Positions 19,101 through 32,281 of a DNA stretch of 64,000 bases are shown here, in pieces. The stretch lies in contig NZ_CP016538.2 of NCBI RefSeq assembly GCF_001687625.2, positions 96,001-160,000 on the forward strand, read 5' to 3'. The notes below the pieces were generated by a model, which searched no databases, was not told the origin of the DNA, and saw only the letters and a program-made list of their open reading frames with translations. Source of the stretch: Planococcus maritimus. GTDB taxonomy: Bacteria > Bacillota > Bacilli > Bacillales_A > Planococcaceae. The translations under genes were made by a program, and so were the position numbers. The stretch's first letter is position 1, and every line of letters starts with the position of its first letter.

Positions 19101-19703
19101 ATGTCCCAACATTATTATTCCAAAAATCCTCAAACTAAGAGCAAACCCCAAGAGTGGACCTACACATTGCGGGGCGAGACGTTCCGGTTTCAAACGGATT
19201 CAGGCGTTTTCAGTAAAAATGAGATCGACTTCGGTTCAAGGCTATTGATTGAGGCCTTTGATGAACCAGCTATAGAGGGTCCCATTCTTGATGTCGGGTG
19301 CGGCTATGGACCGATCGGAATGGCTATCGCCAACGCATTTCCACAAAGACACGTGCACATGGTGGACATTAACGCTAGAGCCATTGAACTCGCACAAAAA
19401 AACACCGTATTAAACGGTGTTGAAAATGTTTCAGTCTATGAAAGTGACGGCTTGTCTAGTGTTGAACAGCAGGGCTTCGGTGCTATTTTAACCAACCCGC
19501 CGATACGTGCGGGAAAAGAGACGATTTTCCGGTTTTACGAAGAAGCCTACACAAAACTCGCAGCTGCTGGATCGCTGTGGGTGGTCATACAGAAAAAGCA
19601 AGGAGCCGCTTCGACTCAGGAGAAATTGCAGGAGTTGTTCGGTGACGTTCGAGTCGCTGATAAGAAGAAGGGGTACTTTATTTTCGAGGCCAGAAAAGTT
19701 TGA
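19101..19703 (+). CDS. ybxB: RsmC-like class I methyltransferase (YbxB family)
   Basis: A SAM-dependent methyltransferase of the RsmC type, probably acting on 16S rRNA guanine N2. 200 aa. SAM-binding motif I, DVGCGYGPIG, is near 63-72 and the catalytic NPPIRAGK near 133-140. It is the single-domain form; E. coli RsmC has a duplicated fold. ATG 19101 follows GGAAGGAGGG. The same gene stands between rplL and rpoB in B. subtilis. Exact substrate is inferred. Confidence 0.9.
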   Translation: MSQHYYSKNPQTKSKPQEWTYTLRGETFRFQTDSGVFSKNEIDFGSRLLIEAFDEPAIEGPILDVGCGYGPIGMAIANAFPQRHVHMVDINARAIELAQKNTVLNGVENVSVYESDGLSSVEQQGFGAILTNPPIRAGKETIFRFYEEAYTKLAAAGSLWVVIQKKQGAASTQEKLQELFGDVRVADKKKGYFIFEARKV

Positions 19704-19704
19704 C

Positions 19705-19731
19705 TTGACAAAACGCCTGTGATATTATAAT
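19705..19731 (+). promoter_or_regulatory. Promoter of rpoB-rpoC
   Basis: TTGACA (19705-19710) begins two bases after the ybxB stop. The -10 box lies in TATTATAATA; TATAAT at 19726-19731 gives a 15-bp gap, so an overlapping hexamer may be the real one. Confidence 0.7.
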
Positions 19732-19811
19732 AAAATGCAAAAAATATTATTTTGAGGTCGTTTGCCCTTTTTCGGGCAGAGCATGGCGGCCAGTTTTAAC
19801 ATGTGTAAACC

Positions 19812-19853
19812 GAAAATGAGCTCATATGCGGTCTCGTTTTCTTTTTGTCTTTT
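19812..19853 (+). promoter_or_regulatory. Terminator-like attenuator in the rpoB leader
   Basis: GAAAATGAG (19812-19820) pairs with CTCGTTTTC (19833-19841, one G-U), followed at once by TTTTTG. A second inverted repeat CGATATC / GATATCG (19854-19860, 19876-19882) follows. The roughly 180-nt leader could limit transcription into rpoB. Confidence 0.6.
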
Positions 19854-19919
19854 CGATATCATACACTATTTTACAGATATCGCAAAGTCCTATAATCGTT
19901 TTATTGAGGGGTGAATAAG

Positions 19920-22900
19920 TTGACAGGTCAACTAGTTCAGTACGGTCAGCATCGTCAACGCAGAAGTTTTTCGAGAATCAGTGAAGTTCTAGATCTCCCG
20001 AATCTGATTGAGATCCAATCGTCATCTTACGAATGGTTCTTAGAAGAGGGGCTACGTGAAATGTTCCGCGACATTTCACCAATCGAAGATTTCACAGGAA
20101 ACCTTTCCTTGGAATTCGTCGACTACAGCTTAGCAGATCCTAAGTACCCGGTGGATGAATCGAAAGAACGGGACGTCACTTACGCTGCACCACTACGCGT
20201 AAAAGTGCGTCTTCACAACAAAGAAACGGATGAAGTGAAAGAACAAGATGTCTTCATGGGTGATTTCCCACTGATGACAGAAACTGGTACTTTCGTCATC
20301 AACGGCGCAGAGCGCGTCATCGTTTCACAATTAGTCCGCTCGCCAAGTGTCTATTTCCATGACAAGACTGACAAAAACGGCAAACGAGGTTTTGGTGCTA
20401 CTGTTATTCCAAACCGTGGTGCATGGCTTGAGTATGAAACCGACGCAAAAGATGTCGTCTATGTACGCATCGATCGGACACGTAAATTGCCAGTAACGGT
20501 TCTATTGCGTGCGCTAGGCTTTGGTTCCGATCAGGAAATCATTGAATTGCTCGGAGATAACGAGTATTTGCAGAACACTTTGGAAAAAGATAACACCGAA
20601 AACACGGAAAAAGCGCTTCTTGAAATTTATGAGCGTCTTCGCCCGGGAGAGCCGCCGACAGTAGAGAGCGCTAAGAGCTTACTTTACTCGCGTTTCTTCG
20701 ACCCAAAACGCTATGACTTGGCAAATGTCGGCCGTTACAAGATGAACAAAAAGCTTCATATTAAAAACCGCTTGTTCAATCAGACGATTGCAGAAACACT
20801 CGTCGATCCTGAAACGGGCGAAATTTTAGTAGAAGCTGGCACTGTTATCGACCGCCGCGTTCTTGACCGCCTGATCCCTAATTTGGAGAATGGCGTTGGG
20901 TTCCATACCGTTTCCCAAGCAGGAGGCGTGCTAGAAGACGACGTCACCCTACAGTCCATTAAAATTTATGCGCCGAATGACGATGAGCAAAAAGAAATCA
21001 CCGTCATCAGCAATGCATATATCGAAGATAAAATTAAAAACGTAACACCTGCAGATATCATTTCGTCTATCAGCTATTTCTTCAACTTGCTGCATGGCGT
21101 CGGCAATACAGATGATATCGACCACTTGGGTAACCGTCGTCTGCGTTCAGTCGGCGAACTTCTGCAGAACCAATTCCGTATCGGTTTGTCCCGTATGGAA
21201 CGTGTTGTACGCGAACGTATGTCGATCAATGACACCCAATCGATCGTACCGCAGCAATTGATCAATATCCGTCCGGTTATTGCATCGATTAAAGAGTTCT
21301 TCGGCAGTTCTCAATTGTCTCAGTTTATGGACCAAACGAACCCGCTTGCAGAGTTGACGCACAAACGCCGTCTATCTGCGCTTGGACCCGGTGGTTTGAC
21401 GCGTGAGCGCGCTGGCTTTGAAGTCCGTGACGTTCACTACTCCCACTATGGCCGTATGTGCCCGATCGAAACGCCTGAGGGCCCGAACATTGGCTTGATC
21501 AATACGCTTTCGACATTTGCGAAAGTGAATAAATTTGGCTTTATCGAAACACCTTATCGCCGCGTCGACCCGGAGACGAATAAAGTCACCGACCAAATCG
21601 ATTACTTAACGGCTGATGAAGAAGATAACTATGTAGTCGCTCAGGCGAATTCCCGTTTGAATGATGATGGATCGTTTGTAGAAGAAGAAGTCGTTGCGCG
21701 TTTCCGCGGTGAAAACACTGTGTATAGCCGTTCGAGCATCGATTACATGGACGTCTCTCCTAAGCAAGTCGTGTCCGTTGCAACTGCATGTATTCCTTTC
21801 CTTGAAAACGATGACTCCAACCGAGCATTGATGGGAGCGAACATGCAGCGTCAAGCTGTGCCTCTATTAAATCCAGAAGCACCGTTTGTCGGAACAGGCA
21901 TGGAGCATTTGGCTGCGCGTGATTCAGGCGCTGCTGTTATTGCTAAGCATGGCGGAATTGTTGAATTCGTTGAAGCGAAAGAGATTCGTGTTCGCCGCAT
22001 CGAAAACGTAGAAGGCAATGAAGTCAAAGGCGACGTGGATACGTACCGTCTGCAAAAATTCATTCGTTCTAACCAAGGGACCAGCTACAACCAGCGTCCG
22101 ATTGTCAAAGTCGGCGACCGCGTCGAAAAACGCGATATCTTAGCTGATGGACCTTCAATGGAGCGCGGTGAAATGGCGCTTGGCCGTAACGTGCTTGTCG
22201 GCTTCATGACTTGGGATGGCTTTAACTATGAGGATGCGATCATCATGAGTGAGCGCCTTGTTAAAGATGATGTCTATACATCCGTTCATATCGAAGAATA
22301 CGAATCAGACTCTCGTGATACAAAGCTCGGGCCTGAAGAGATCACGCGTGATATTCCTAACGTCGGCGAAGATGCATTGCGCAACTTAGACGACCGCGGC
22401 ATTATCCGTGTCGGTGCTGAAGTAAAAGACGGTGATATCCTCGTCGGTAAAGTAACTCCAAAAGGGGTTACGGAATTGACTGCAGAAGAACGTCTGCTTC
22501 ATGCAATCTTCGGTGAAAAAGCACGTGAAGTACGTGATACTTCCTTGCGTGTGCCTCACGGTGCAGGCGGAATCGTACTTGATGTGAAGATCTTCAATCG
22601 TGAAGACGGAGATGAATTGCCACCGGGTGTTAACCAATTGGTCCGTGCTTATATTGTCCAAAAACGGAAAATCTCCGTTGGGGATAAGATGGCCGGACGC
22701 CATGGTAACAAAGGTGTTATCTCCCGCATTTTGCCTGAAGAAGATATGCCGTTCATGCCTGATGGCACACCAATCGACATCATGTTGAACCCGCTTGGTG
22801 TACCGTCCCGTATGAATATCGGACAGGTACTTGAGCTTCACCTGGGTATGGCTTCCCGTTCTCTAGGCCTTCACATGGCATCATCCGTATTTGATGGTGC

Positions 22901-23474
22901 TAATGAAGAAGATGTTTGGGAAACGATGGAAGAAGCTGGAATGCCGCGCGACGGTAAAACCATCCTTTATGATGGCCGTTCAGGTGAACCATTTGACAAC
23001 CGTGTTTCTGTCGGAATCATGTATATGATCAAACTGGCACACATGGTTGACGATAAACTCCATGCACGTTCTACTGGCCCTTACTCGCTTGTAACGCAAC
23101 AGCCACTTGGCGGTAAAGCACAGTTTGGCGGTCAGCGTTTCGGGGAGATGGAAGTTTGGGCACTAGAAGCATATGGTGCCGCTCATACACTCCAAGAAAT
23201 CTTGACTGTTAAATCGGATGATGTTGTCGGCCGTGTGAAAACGTACGAAGCGATTGTCAAAGGTGAAAGTGTTCCAGAACCGAGCGTTCCGGAATCATTC
23301 AAAGTATTGATCAAAGAGCTTCAAAGCTTGGGCATGGACGTTAAAATGCTCACAATCGACGACGAAGAAATCGAATTGCGCGATTTGGATGAAGAAGACG
23401 ATCTTCAGCCGGCGGATTCGCTGAATATCTTGCCGATTGCGGACGAAGAATCACCAGTAGGCACGATTGAATAA
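19920..23474 (+). CDS. rpoB: RNA polymerase beta subunit
   Basis: Catalytic subunit of RNA polymerase and target of rifampicin. 1184 aa, full length. TTG 19920 is used: family N-termini begin MTGQLVQYG and GAGGGGTGA (19905-19913) is well placed; a GTG at 19911 is part of that site. The rifampicin cluster ([20 protein letters not shown], then [10 protein letters not shown]) has wild-type residues at the usual D, H and S resistance positions. The C-terminus [18 protein letters not shown] is intact. rpoC follows after 110 bases with a GC-rich hairpin between. Confidence 0.98.
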   Translation: MTGQLVQYGQHRQRRSFSRISEVLDLPNLIEIQSSSYEWFLEEGLREMFRDISPIEDFTGNLSLEFVDYSLADPKYPVDESKERDVTYAAPLRVKVRLHNKETDEVKEQDVFMGDFPLMTETGTFVINGAERVIVSQLVRSPSVYFHDKTDKNGKRGFGATVIPNRGAWLEYETDAKDVVYVRIDRTRKLPVTVLLRALGFGSDQEIIELLGDNEYLQNTLEKDNTENTEKALLEIYERLRPGEPPTVESAKSLLYSRFFDPKRYDLANVGRYKMNKKLHIKNRLFNQTIAETLVDPETGEILVEAGTVIDRRVLDRLIPNLENGVGFHTVSQAGGVLEDDVTLQSIKIYAPNDDEQKEITVISNAYIEDKIKNVTPADIISSISYFFNLLHGVGNTDDIDHLGNRRLRSVGELLQNQFRIGLSRMERVVRERMSINDTQSIVPQQLINIRPVIASIKEFFGSSQLSQFMDQTNPLAELTHKRRLSALGPGGLTRERAGFEVRDVHYSHYGRMCPIETPEGPNIGLINTLSTFAKVNKFGFIETPYRRVDPETNKVTDQIDYLTADEEDNYVVAQANSRLNDDGSFVEEEVVARFRGENTVYSRSSIDYMDVSPKQVVSVATACIPFLENDDSNRALMGANMQRQAVPLLNPEAPFVGTGMEHLAARDSGAAVIAKHGGIVEFVEAKEIRVRRIENVEGNEVKGDVDTYRLQKFIRSNQGTSYNQRPIVKVGDRVEKRDILADGPSMERGEMALGRNVLVGFMTWDGFNYEDAIIMSERLVKDDVYTSVHIEEYESDSRDTKLGPEEITRDIPNVGEDALRNLDDRGIIRVGAEVKDGDILVGKVTPKGVTELTAEERLLHAIFGEKAREVRDTSLRVPHGAGGIVLDVKIFNREDGDELPPGVNQLVRAYIVQKRKISVGDKMAGRHGNKGVISRILPEEDMPFMPDGTPIDIMLNPLGVPSRMNIGQVLELHLGMASRSLGLHMASSVFDGANEEDVWETMEEAGMPRDGKTILYDGRSGEPFDNRVSVGIMYMIKLAHMVDDKLHARSTGPYSLVTQQPLGGKAQFGGQRFGEMEVWALEAYGAAHTLQEILTVKSDDVVGRVKTYEAIVKGESVPEPSVPESFKVLIKELQSLGMDVKMLTIDDEEIELRDLDEEDDLQPADSLNILPIADEESPVGTIE

Positions 23475-23491
23475 AGTATATATAGAAGAAA

Positions 23492-23514
23492 CCGCCCAGC
23501 ATTGTGCCGGGCGG
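23492..23514 (+). other. GC-rich hairpin between rpoB and rpoC
   Basis: CCGCCC (23492-23497) pairs perfectly with GGGCGG (23509-23514). No T-run follows, so it is not a standard terminator; an RNA cleavage or stability site is possible. Confidence 0.65.
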
Positions 23515-23584
23515 AAACTTATCGATTCAGCCATAAACGAGGAAGAGCCGTACAGAAACTCGAGACAAAAGGGAGGTAGGCTCC

Positions 23585-26500
23585 TTGATAGATGTAAATA
23601 ATTTTGAGTATATGAAAATCGGATTAGCATCACCCGATAAAATTCGCTCATGGTCCTATGGGGAAGTCAAAAAACCAGAAACAATCAACTACCGTACGTT
23701 AAAGCCTGAAAAAGATGGTTTGTTCTGTGAACGTATTTTCGGTCCTACTAAAGACTGGGAATGCCATTGCGGAAAGTACAAACGCGTCCGTTATAAAGGT
23801 GTCGTCTGTGACCGCTGTGGCGTCGAAGTAACCCGCTCAAAAGTGCGCCGTGAGCGCATGGGCCATATCGAGCTTGCAGCACCGGTTTCCCATATTTGGT
23901 ATTTCAAAGGAATCCCAAGCCGTATGGGCCTTATCTTAGATATGTCCCCGCGTTCTTTGGAAGAAGTGATCTATTTTGCTTCTTACGTCGTCATTGATCC
24001 AGCGGATACGCCGCTCGAGAAAAAACAATTGCTTTCCGAAAAAGAATATCGTGCATATCGCGATAAATTCGGCAAGAAATTCCAAGCAGCGATGGGTGCT
24101 GAAGCAATCAAACGCCTGCTTCAGGAAATCGACTTGGAACGTGAAACAGATGCATTGAAAGAAGAACTCAAATCTGCTCAAGGCCAGCGTCGTACACGTG
24201 CGATCAAACGCCTTGAAGTAGTAGAATCTTTCCGTAACTCTGGAAACAACCCGGATTGGATGATCTTGGATGTACTTCCTGTCATCCCGCCAGAATTGCG
24301 TCCGATGGTCCAGCTTGACGGTGGCCGTTTTGCGACTTCCGACTTGAACGACCTTTACCGCCGTGTCATTAACCGCAACAACCGCCTCAAGCGTTTGCTT
24401 GACCTTGGTGCACCAAGCATCATCGTCCAGAACGAAAAACGCATGCTTCAAGAAGCTGTTGATGCATTGATCGACAATGGTCGTCGCGGCCGTCCAGTTA
24501 CAGGTCCTGGTAACCGTCCGTTGAAATCTCTTTCTCATATGCTGAAAGGGAAACAAGGACGTTTCCGTCAAAACTTGCTCGGAAAACGTGTCGATTATTC
24601 TGGACGTTCTGTAATCGTTGTAGGACCAAACTTGAAGATGTATCAATGCGGATTGCCTAAAGGCATGGCAATTGAACTCTTTAAGCCGTTCGTTATGAAA
24701 GAATTGGTGGAACGCGGACTCGCGCACAACATCAAGAGCGCGAAACGCAAAATCGAACGTCTCCATTCGGAAGTTTGGGACGTGCTGGAAGATGTCATCA
24801 AGGAGCATCCGGTTCTCTTGAACCGCGCACCGACACTTCACAGACTTGGGATCCAAGCATTTGAACCGACACTTGTTGAAGGTAAGGCTATTCGCCTTCA
24901 CCCACTCGTATGTACGGCTTATAACGCCGACTTTGATGGTGACCAAATGGCTGTTCACGTACCGCTATCGTCTGAAGCGCAAGCGGAAGCTCGTCTTCTC
25001 ATGCTCGCAGCACAGAACATCTTGAACCCGAAAGATGGAAAACCGGTCGTAACACCTTCTCAGGATATGGTTCTTGGAAACTATTACCTAACGCTCGAGC
25101 GCAAAGGCGCGACAGGCGAAGGGGCAACGTTCTCTGGACCTGAAGAAGTATTGATTGCTTATCAAACGGGTCACGTTCACTTGCATACGCGTATTGCGAT
25201 TCAAGCTGGAACAGTGAGCAACCCAACATTTACGGAAGAACAAAATAAAATGCTTCTTCTGACAACAGTCGGAAAAGTGATTTTTAACGAAATTCTTCCG
25301 AAGTCGTTCCCTTATATCAACGAACCAACGGATTACAACCTGCAAGTGGAAACGCCAGCGAAATACTTCGTCCCAACGACGACAGATGTTCGTAAGCATA
25401 TTCAGGAATCAGAGCTTGTAACACCGTTCAAGAAGAAAATTCTTGGGGAAATCATCGCAGAAGTGTTCAAACGTTTCCATATTACGGAAACTTCACGTAT
25501 GCTTGACCGCATGAAGAGCCTTGGATTTAAATATTCTACACAAGCCGGCATCACGGTTGGTGTGGCCGATATCGTCGTTTTGCCTGACAAAGGTGAAATC
25601 CTAGTAGAAGCCCAAAGCAATGTAGATAAAGTGATGAAGCAATTCCGCCGTGGTTTGATCACGGAAGAAGAGCGCTACACACGCGTTATCTCTTATTGGA
25701 GCACTGCGAAAGATATCATTCAGGAAAAACTGATGGCTTCCCTTGATACGCTGAACCCGATTTACATGATGAGTGACTCTGGAGCGCGTGGTAACGCGTC
25801 CAACTTCACGCAGCTTGCGGGTATGCGCGGACTCATGGCCAACCCGGCCGGCCGCATTATCGAACTTCCAATCAAATCTTCCTTCCGTGAAGGTTTGACA
25901 GTACTCGAATACTTCATCTCGACTCACGGTGCACGTAAAGGTCTTGCCGATACAGCACTGAAAACAGCTGACTCCGGTTACTTGACTCGTCGTCTCGTGG
26001 ACGTTGCACAAGATGCAATCGTACGCGAAAATGATTGCGGAACGGACCGTGGCTTGCTTGTAGGGGCGCTTATGGAAGGTACGGAAGTTATCGAAGAGCT
26101 AGAAGAACGGATCGTTGGCCGTCATGCTAAGAAGACGGTACGTCATCCAGAAACAAAAGCAGTGATTGTAGAGAGAGACGCACTCATCACACAAGATTTG
26201 GCTCGCCTCGTAATCGAAGCCGGCATCAAAGAAGTGACGATCCGCTCTGCCTTCACGTGTAATACTAAACACGGCATTTGCAAAAAGTGCTATGGTACAA
26301 ACCTTGCAACAGGCGACGAAGTGGAAGTTGGCGAAGCAGTCGGAATCATCGCTGCCCAGTCCATCGGAGAGCCGGGTACACAGCTTACGATGCGTACATT
26401 CCACACAGGCGGTGTAGCAGGGGACGATATCACACAAGGTTTGCCGCGTATCCAAGAAATCTTCGAATCCAGAAATCCGAAAGGGCAAGCGGTTATCTCT

Positions 26501-27190
26501 GAAATCACGGGTACGATCACCGAGGTTGATGAAATTCGCGAAGGCCAGAAGGAAATCACGATTCAAGGCGATGTGGAAACACGCAAATACTTGGCACCTT
26601 ACAATGCCCGTTTGAAAGTTCAAGTAGATGATACAATCCAGCGCGGTGAAGTGCTGACAGACGGTTCTATTGATCCGAAGCAATTGCTTCAGGTTAAAGA
26701 AGTCCAATCTGTTCAATTGTATCTATTGAAAGAAGTTCAAAAAGTTTACCGCATGCAAGGGGTAGAAATCGGGGATAAACACGTTGAAGTTATGGTCCGT
26801 CAAATGTTCCGTAAAGTCCGCGTCATTGAAGCCGGAGATACCGACTTGCTGCCAGGTTCTCTTCTTGATATTCACCAGTTCACAGAAGCAAATGAAAAAG
26901 CAGTGCTTGCTGGCAATATGCCAGCAACTAGCCGACCTGTCATTCTCGGGATCACGAAAGCTTCCCTAGAAACAGAATCGTTCTTGTCTGCTGCGTCCTT
27001 CCAAGAGACGACTCGTGTCCTTACCGATGCGGCGATCAAAGGAAAACGCGATGAGCTTCTCGGATTGAAAGAGAATGTCATTATCGGGAAATTGGTTCCT
27101 GCGGGGACTGGTATGCAACGTTACCGTCAGATCGAAATCGAGCAAAGCGAAAAAGCCCAGCAAGAAGAGATCGTCGGAAGCGAATCATAA
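23585..27190 (+). CDS. rpoC: RNA polymerase beta' subunit
   Basis: Largest RNA polymerase subunit, carrying the catalytic Mg ion. 1201 aa. The N-terminal zinc site (CHCGKY ... CDRCGVEV), the NADFDGDQ catalytic loop and the second zinc site ([13 protein letters not shown]) are all present. TTG 23585 follows GGGAGGTAGG, and family N-termini begin M-(I/L)-DVNNFEYM. Followed by a terminator; ybxF, often next in Bacilli, is absent. Confidence 0.98.
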   Translation: MIDVNNFEYMKIGLASPDKIRSWSYGEVKKPETINYRTLKPEKDGLFCERIFGPTKDWECHCGKYKRVRYKGVVCDRCGVEVTRSKVRRERMGHIELAAPVSHIWYFKGIPSRMGLILDMSPRSLEEVIYFASYVVIDPADTPLEKKQLLSEKEYRAYRDKFGKKFQAAMGAEAIKRLLQEIDLERETDALKEELKSAQGQRRTRAIKRLEVVESFRNSGNNPDWMILDVLPVIPPELRPMVQLDGGRFATSDLNDLYRRVINRNNRLKRLLDLGAPSIIVQNEKRMLQEAVDALIDNGRRGRPVTGPGNRPLKSLSHMLKGKQGRFRQNLLGKRVDYSGRSVIVVGPNLKMYQCGLPKGMAIELFKPFVMKELVERGLAHNIKSAKRKIERLHSEVWDVLEDVIKEHPVLLNRAPTLHRLGIQAFEPTLVEGKAIRLHPLVCTAYNADFDGDQMAVHVPLSSEAQAEARLLMLAAQNILNPKDGKPVVTPSQDMVLGNYYLTLERKGATGEGATFSGPEEVLIAYQTGHVHLHTRIAIQAGTVSNPTFTEEQNKMLLLTTVGKVIFNEILPKSFPYINEPTDYNLQVETPAKYFVPTTTDVRKHIQESELVTPFKKKILGEIIAEVFKRFHITETSRMLDRMKSLGFKYSTQAGITVGVADIVVLPDKGEILVEAQSNVDKVMKQFRRGLITEEERYTRVISYWSTAKDIIQEKLMASLDTLNPIYMMSDSGARGNASNFTQLAGMRGLMANPAGRIIELPIKSSFREGLTVLEYFISTHGARKGLADTALKTADSGYLTRRLVDVAQDAIVRENDCGTDRGLLVGALMEGTEVIEELEERIVGRHAKKTVRHPETKAVIVERDALITQDLARLVIEAGIKEVTIRSAFTCNTKHGICKKCYGTNLATGDEVEVGEAVGIIAAQSIGEPGTQLTMRTFHTGGVAGDDITQGLPRIQEIFESRNPKGQAVISEITGTITEVDEIREGQKEITIQGDVETRKYLAPYNARLKVQVDDTIQRGEVLTDGSIDPKQLLQVKEVQSVQLYLLKEVQKVYRMQGVEIGDKHVEVMVRQMFRKVRVIEAGDTDLLPGSLLDIHQFTEANEKAVLAGNMPATSRPVILGITKASLETESFLSAASFQETTRVLTDAAIKGKRDELLGLKENVIIGKLVPAGTGMQRYRQIEIEQSEKAQQEEIVGSES

Positions 27191-27205
27191 GCTAGTAAAA
27201 CTATT

Positions 27206-27240
27206 CCTGGAGAGCAATGCGCTCTCTGGGATTTTTTTTG
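27206..27240 (+). terminator. Terminator after rpoC
   Basis: Ten-pair stem (27206-27215 with 27221-27230, two G-U), 5-nt loop, then eight Ts. Confidence 0.93.
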
Positions 27241-27248
27241 ATTTTTGG

Positions 27249-27276
27249 TTGACAGTAATGCATAGTGAATGATAGT
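27249..27276 (+). promoter_or_regulatory. Promoter of rpsL-rpsG-fusA
   Basis: TTGACA (27249-27254), a 16-bp gap and GATAGT (27271-27276); an overlapping TAGTAT with 18 bp is an alternative. Confidence 0.65.
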
Positions 27277-27284
27277 ATATTAAG

Positions 27285-27494
27285 GGTTGATGATTATCGA
27301 TCTTTGCATGTCAGGAACATGATCGTCAGGTACGAAGCAAAAACAGTAAAAGCGTTCAGCTTTGCTGGATGTAGCCGTCATGGCATTACTGGATACCGGT
27401 TTTTGTGTGAAATCACAAAGACTTTGTTTTTTACCCAAAAATGAACCACCTGGATATGTGGTATTAGAACACCTTTTGAGAGGAGGAAAAATCG
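27285..27494 (+). promoter_or_regulatory. Long structured leader before rpsL
   Basis: About 210 nt without a gene. It can form ACCAC/GTGGT (27445-27449 with 27458-27462) close to the rpsL ribosome-binding site, and TTTGTG/CACAAA around 27410 followed by a T-rich stretch near 27425. No known leader class recognised. Confidence 0.5.
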
Positions 27495-27914
27495 ATGCCT
27501 ACAATTAACCAATTGGTTAACAAGCCTCGTAAACCAAAAAGCACTAAATCAGACTCACCTGCGTTGAACAAGGGGTATAACAGCTTCAAGAAAGCCCAGA
27601 CTAACTTGAGCGCTCCACAAAAACGTGGCGTCTGCACACGTGTTGGAACGATGACACCTAAAAAACCAAACTCCGCATTGCGTAAATATGCGCGTGTACG
27701 TTTGACAAACCAAATTGAGGTCAATGCATACATCGGCGGCGAAGGTCACAACCTTCAAGAGCACAGTGTTGTTCTTATCCGCGGCGGTCGCGTAAAAGAC
27801 CTTCCGGGTGTACGTTACCACGTTGTACGCGGAGCACTTGATACTGCTGGAGTAAACGGCCGTATGCAAGGACGCTCTAAATACGGAACAAAACGCCCTA
27901 AAGCAAAAAAATAA
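27495..27914 (+). CDS. rpsL: Ribosomal protein S12
   Basis: S12 monitors decoding at the A site; streptomycin resistance maps here. 139 aa. The [11 protein letters not shown] loop carries the wild-type lysine at the usual resistance site, and [13 protein letters not shown] follows. ATG 27495 follows GAGGAGG. First gene of the str operon; rpsG starts 44 bases later. Confidence 0.98.
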   Translation: MPTINQLVNKPRKPKSTKSDSPALNKGYNSFKKAQTNLSAPQKRGVCTRVGTMTPKKPNSALRKYARVRLTNQIEVNAYIGGEGHNLQEHSVVLIRGGRVKDLPGVRYHVVRGALDTAGVNGRMQGRSKYGTKRPKAKK

Positions 27915-27928
27915 TAACAATGAATTAA

Positions 27929-28429
<501 letters not shown>

Positions 28430-28479
28430 ATTCTTGCGAAACTTAAAATCTTATTTCGAGACGGAAGGAGAAAGACCAT

Positions 28480-30558
28480 ATGCCTAGAGAGTTCTCCTTA
28501 GACCATACACGTAATATCGGAATCATGGCTCACATCGATGCCGGTAAAACGACTACTACGGAGCGTATTTTGTATTACACAGGCCGTATCCACAAAATCG
28601 GCGAAACGCACGAAGGTGCTTCTCAAATGGACTGGATGGAGCAGGAGCAAGAGCGTGGAATCACGATCACATCTGCTGCGACAACAGCTTCATGGGAAGG
28701 CCACCGCGTTAACATCATCGATACTCCAGGACACGTAGACTTCACAGTTGAAGTTGAACGTTCACTGCGCGTACTTGATGGTGCTGTAACGGTTCTTGAT
28801 GCCCAATCAGGCGTTGAGCCGCAAACAGAAACAGTATGGCGTCAAGCGACAACATACGGAGTACCGCGTCTTGTATTCATCAACAAAATGGATAAAATTG
28901 GCGCAGACTTCTTGTATTCAGTAGGCACTCTTCACGATCGCCTGCAAGCTAACGCACACCCAATTCAATTGCCAATCGGCGCAGAAGACGAGTTCTCAGG
29001 GATCATTGACCTTGTAAACATGAACGCGCGCTTCTATGCGAACGATTTGGGAACTGAAATCACTGAAGGCGAAATTCCTGAAGAGTACAAGGAGCTTGCT
29101 GACGAGTGGCACACGAAACTACTCGAAGGCGTTGCTGAGCTTGATGAAGACTTGATGGAAAAATACCTTGGTGGCGAAGAAATTACTGTTGATGAACTTA
29201 AAGCTGCAATCCGTAAAGGAACGCTTGACGTTGAGTTCTATCCAGTAGTTTGCGGAACTGCTTTCAAAAACAAAGGGGTTCAATTGATGCTTGATGCAGT
29301 AATTGATTACCTCCCATCACCACTAGATGTACCACCAATGACAGCACTTCGTCCGGATTCAGACGAAGAAGTATTGCGTAAAGCATCTGAAGACGAGCCT
29401 TTCTCTGCTCTGGCATTTAAAGTAATGACAGACCCATATGTAGGGAAATTGACGTTCTTCCGTGTTTACTCTGGTACGTTGAAATCTGGTTCGTACGTAC
29501 AAAACTCTTCAAAAGGCAAGCGTGAGCGCGTAGGACGTATCCTGCAAATGCACGCTAACTCCCGCGAAGAAATCGCTGAAGTATATTGCGGGGATATCGC
29601 TGCTGCGATCGGCCTAAAAGATACTTCTACAGGCGATACATTGTGCGACGAAAAAGATCAAGTAATCCTTGAGCGCATGGTCTTCCCGGAACCGGTTATC
29701 TCACTTTCAGTAGAGCCGAAATCCAAAGCGGACCAAGACAAGATGGGCCAAGCCCTTGCGAAATTGCAAGAAGAAGACCCAACTTTCCGTGCGCACACAG
29801 ACCAGGAAACTGGTCAAACGATCATCGCGGGTATGGGTGAGCTTCACCTTGATATCCTAGTTGACCGTATGAGACGCGAATTCAACGTTGACGCAAACGT
29901 CGGAGCTCCTCAGGTATCTTACCGTGAGACATTCCGTCAGTCTGCGAAAGTTGAAGGGAAGTTCGTACGTCAATCCGGTGGTCGCGGTCAGTTCGGACAC
30001 GTTTGGATCGAGTTCTCTCCAAACGAAGAAGGCGCTGGCTTTGAGTTCGAAAATGGAATTGTCGGTGGTGTTGTTCCACGTGAATACATCCCAGCAGTTG
30101 AAGCGGGTCTTCGTGACTCACTTGATAACGGTGTAGTTGCCGGTTATCCATTGGTCGACATTAAAGCGCGTTTGTTCGACGGATCTTACCACGATGTTGA
30201 CTCCAACGAGATGGCGTTTAAAGTAGCTGCTTCTATGGCACTGAAAAACGCTGTATCGAAAGTTAACCCGGTAATCCTTGAGCCGATCATGAAAGTTGAA
30301 ATTGTAATCCCTGAAGAGTACCTTGGCGATATCATGGGTGACGTTACGTCACGCCGTGGACGCGTAGAAGGTATGGACGCTCGCGGAAACGCGCAAGTTG
30401 TCCGTTCAATGGTTCCACTTTCTGAAATGTTCGGTTACGCAACAAACTTGCGTTCAAACACGCAAGGACGCGGTGTGTTCTCGATGCACTTTGACCACTA
30501 CGAAGAAGTGCCGAAATCTATCGCTGAAGACATTATCAAAAAAAATAAAGGCCAATAA
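28480..30558 (+). CDS. fusA: Elongation factor G
   Basis: EF-G is the translocation GTPase of the ribosome and the target of fusidic acid. 692 aa. G1 [10 protein letters not shown]2 region [10 protein letters not shown]3 DTPGHVD and G4 NKMDKIGAD are all visible, with domains II-V complete. ATG 28480 follows AGGAGAAAG. Third gene of the str operon; a tuf promoter follows directly. Confidence 0.98.
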   Translation: MPREFSLDHTRNIGIMAHIDAGKTTTTERILYYTGRIHKIGETHEGASQMDWMEQEQERGITITSAATTASWEGHRVNIIDTPGHVDFTVEVERSLRVLDGAVTVLDAQSGVEPQTETVWRQATTYGVPRLVFINKMDKIGADFLYSVGTLHDRLQANAHPIQLPIGAEDEFSGIIDLVNMNARFYANDLGTEITEGEIPEEYKELADEWHTKLLEGVAELDEDLMEKYLGGEEITVDELKAAIRKGTLDVEFYPVVCGTAFKNKGVQLMLDAVIDYLPSPLDVPPMTALRPDSDEEVLRKASEDEPFSALAFKVMTDPYVGKLTFFRVYSGTLKSGSYVQNSSKGKRERVGRILQMHANSREEIAEVYCGDIAAAIGLKDTSTGDTLCDEKDQVILERMVFPEPVISLSVEPKSKADQDKMGQALAKLQEEDPTFRAHTDQETGQTIIAGMGELHLDILVDRMRREFNVDANVGAPQVSYRETFRQSAKVEGKFVRQSGGRGQFGHVWIEFSPNEEGAGFEFENGIVGGVVPREYIPAVEAGLRDSLDNGVVAGYPLVDIKARLFDGSYHDVDSNEMAFKVAASMALKNAVSKVNPVILEPIMKVEIVIPEEYLGDIMGDVTSRRGRVEGMDARGNAQVVRSMVPLSEMFGYATNLRSNTQGRGVFSMHFDHYEEVPKSIAEDIIKKNKGQ

Positions 30559-30587
30559 TTGAATTTTGGTCTTTAATCAAGTATAAA
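30559..30587 (+). promoter_or_regulatory. Promoter of tuf
   Basis: TTGAAT (30559-30564), 17 bp and TATAAA (30582-30587). A GCTCAA/TTGAGC hairpin (30598-30603 with 30623-30628) lies in the resulting leader. Confidence 0.7.
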
Positions 30588-30677
30588 TAGTTTGTATGCT
30601 CAAACTGCTGTTTTTCGGTAGCTTGAGCCATCAAACTACTACTACTATTAACTTACATTCTGAGGAGGATTTTTCTA

Positions 30678-31865
<1,188 letters not shown>

Positions 31866-31878
31866 TTCGCTTTTGCTG

Positions 31879-31917
31879 AAACCCCCTAACTCGTAATGAG
31901 TTAGGGGGTTTTTTTTG
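31879..31917 (+). terminator. Terminator after tuf
   Basis: Perfect 14-bp stem (31879-31892 with 31898-31911), 5-nt loop, long T-run. It marks the end of the str operon. Confidence 0.97.
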
Positions 31918-32178
31918 CGTTCATTTCTAAAAGAAGAGTGAACATTCCGTGACAGTATCAAAATAGGATGGCGTAAAGATCTACGTTTGCCGGTATCTAA
32001 TTCTTCCTAAAATAGACAGGGACAGGATAAAGTTCTTCATTTTCATACGCAATATATCGCATTCCTATAAAATATTCAAACTTTTTTAAAAATATTTCAA
32101 ACCGCGCTGCGACAACAATGTAAACGGATACAAAAGATTTCAATCTTCAGAATTAGTAGAAAAATCGCATTTTGTTTG
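31918..32178 (+). other. Non-coding interval between tuf and ilvE promoter
   Basis: No gene is supported on either strand. The only structure I see is AT-rich: AAATATT (32070-32076) inverted as AATATTT (32091-32097). A sequence at 32142-32156 resembles a CodY box only poorly (5 mismatches). Confidence 0.5.
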
Positions 32179-32207
32179 TTGACACCCTGTAGAATAGGCG
32201 ATATGAT
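32179..32207 (+). promoter_or_regulatory. Promoter of ilvE
   Basis: TTGACA (32179-32184), 17 bp and TATGAT (32202-32207). One of the best promoters in the window. Confidence 0.88.
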
Positions 32208-32281
32208 AGCAACAATTTAACAGAGCAAAGCATTCGGAGTGCAAATCCTCATAAAAAATTTCGGAGAAAGAAGTGGTCATC

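Noticed and set aside
21280..21460. Rifampicin, streptomycin or macrolide resistance alleles in rpoB, rpsL, rplD or rplV
   Set aside because: The residues at the usual resistance positions look wild type.
23936..24958. 340-residue open frame on the - strand
   Set aside because: It is fully antisense to rpoC, has no ribosome-binding site or family resemblance, and reflects rpoC codon bias.
32142..32156. Possible CodY box upstream of the ilvE promoter
   Set aside because: About five mismatches to the CodY consensus in an AT-rich region; too weak to call although CodY control of ilv genes is common.
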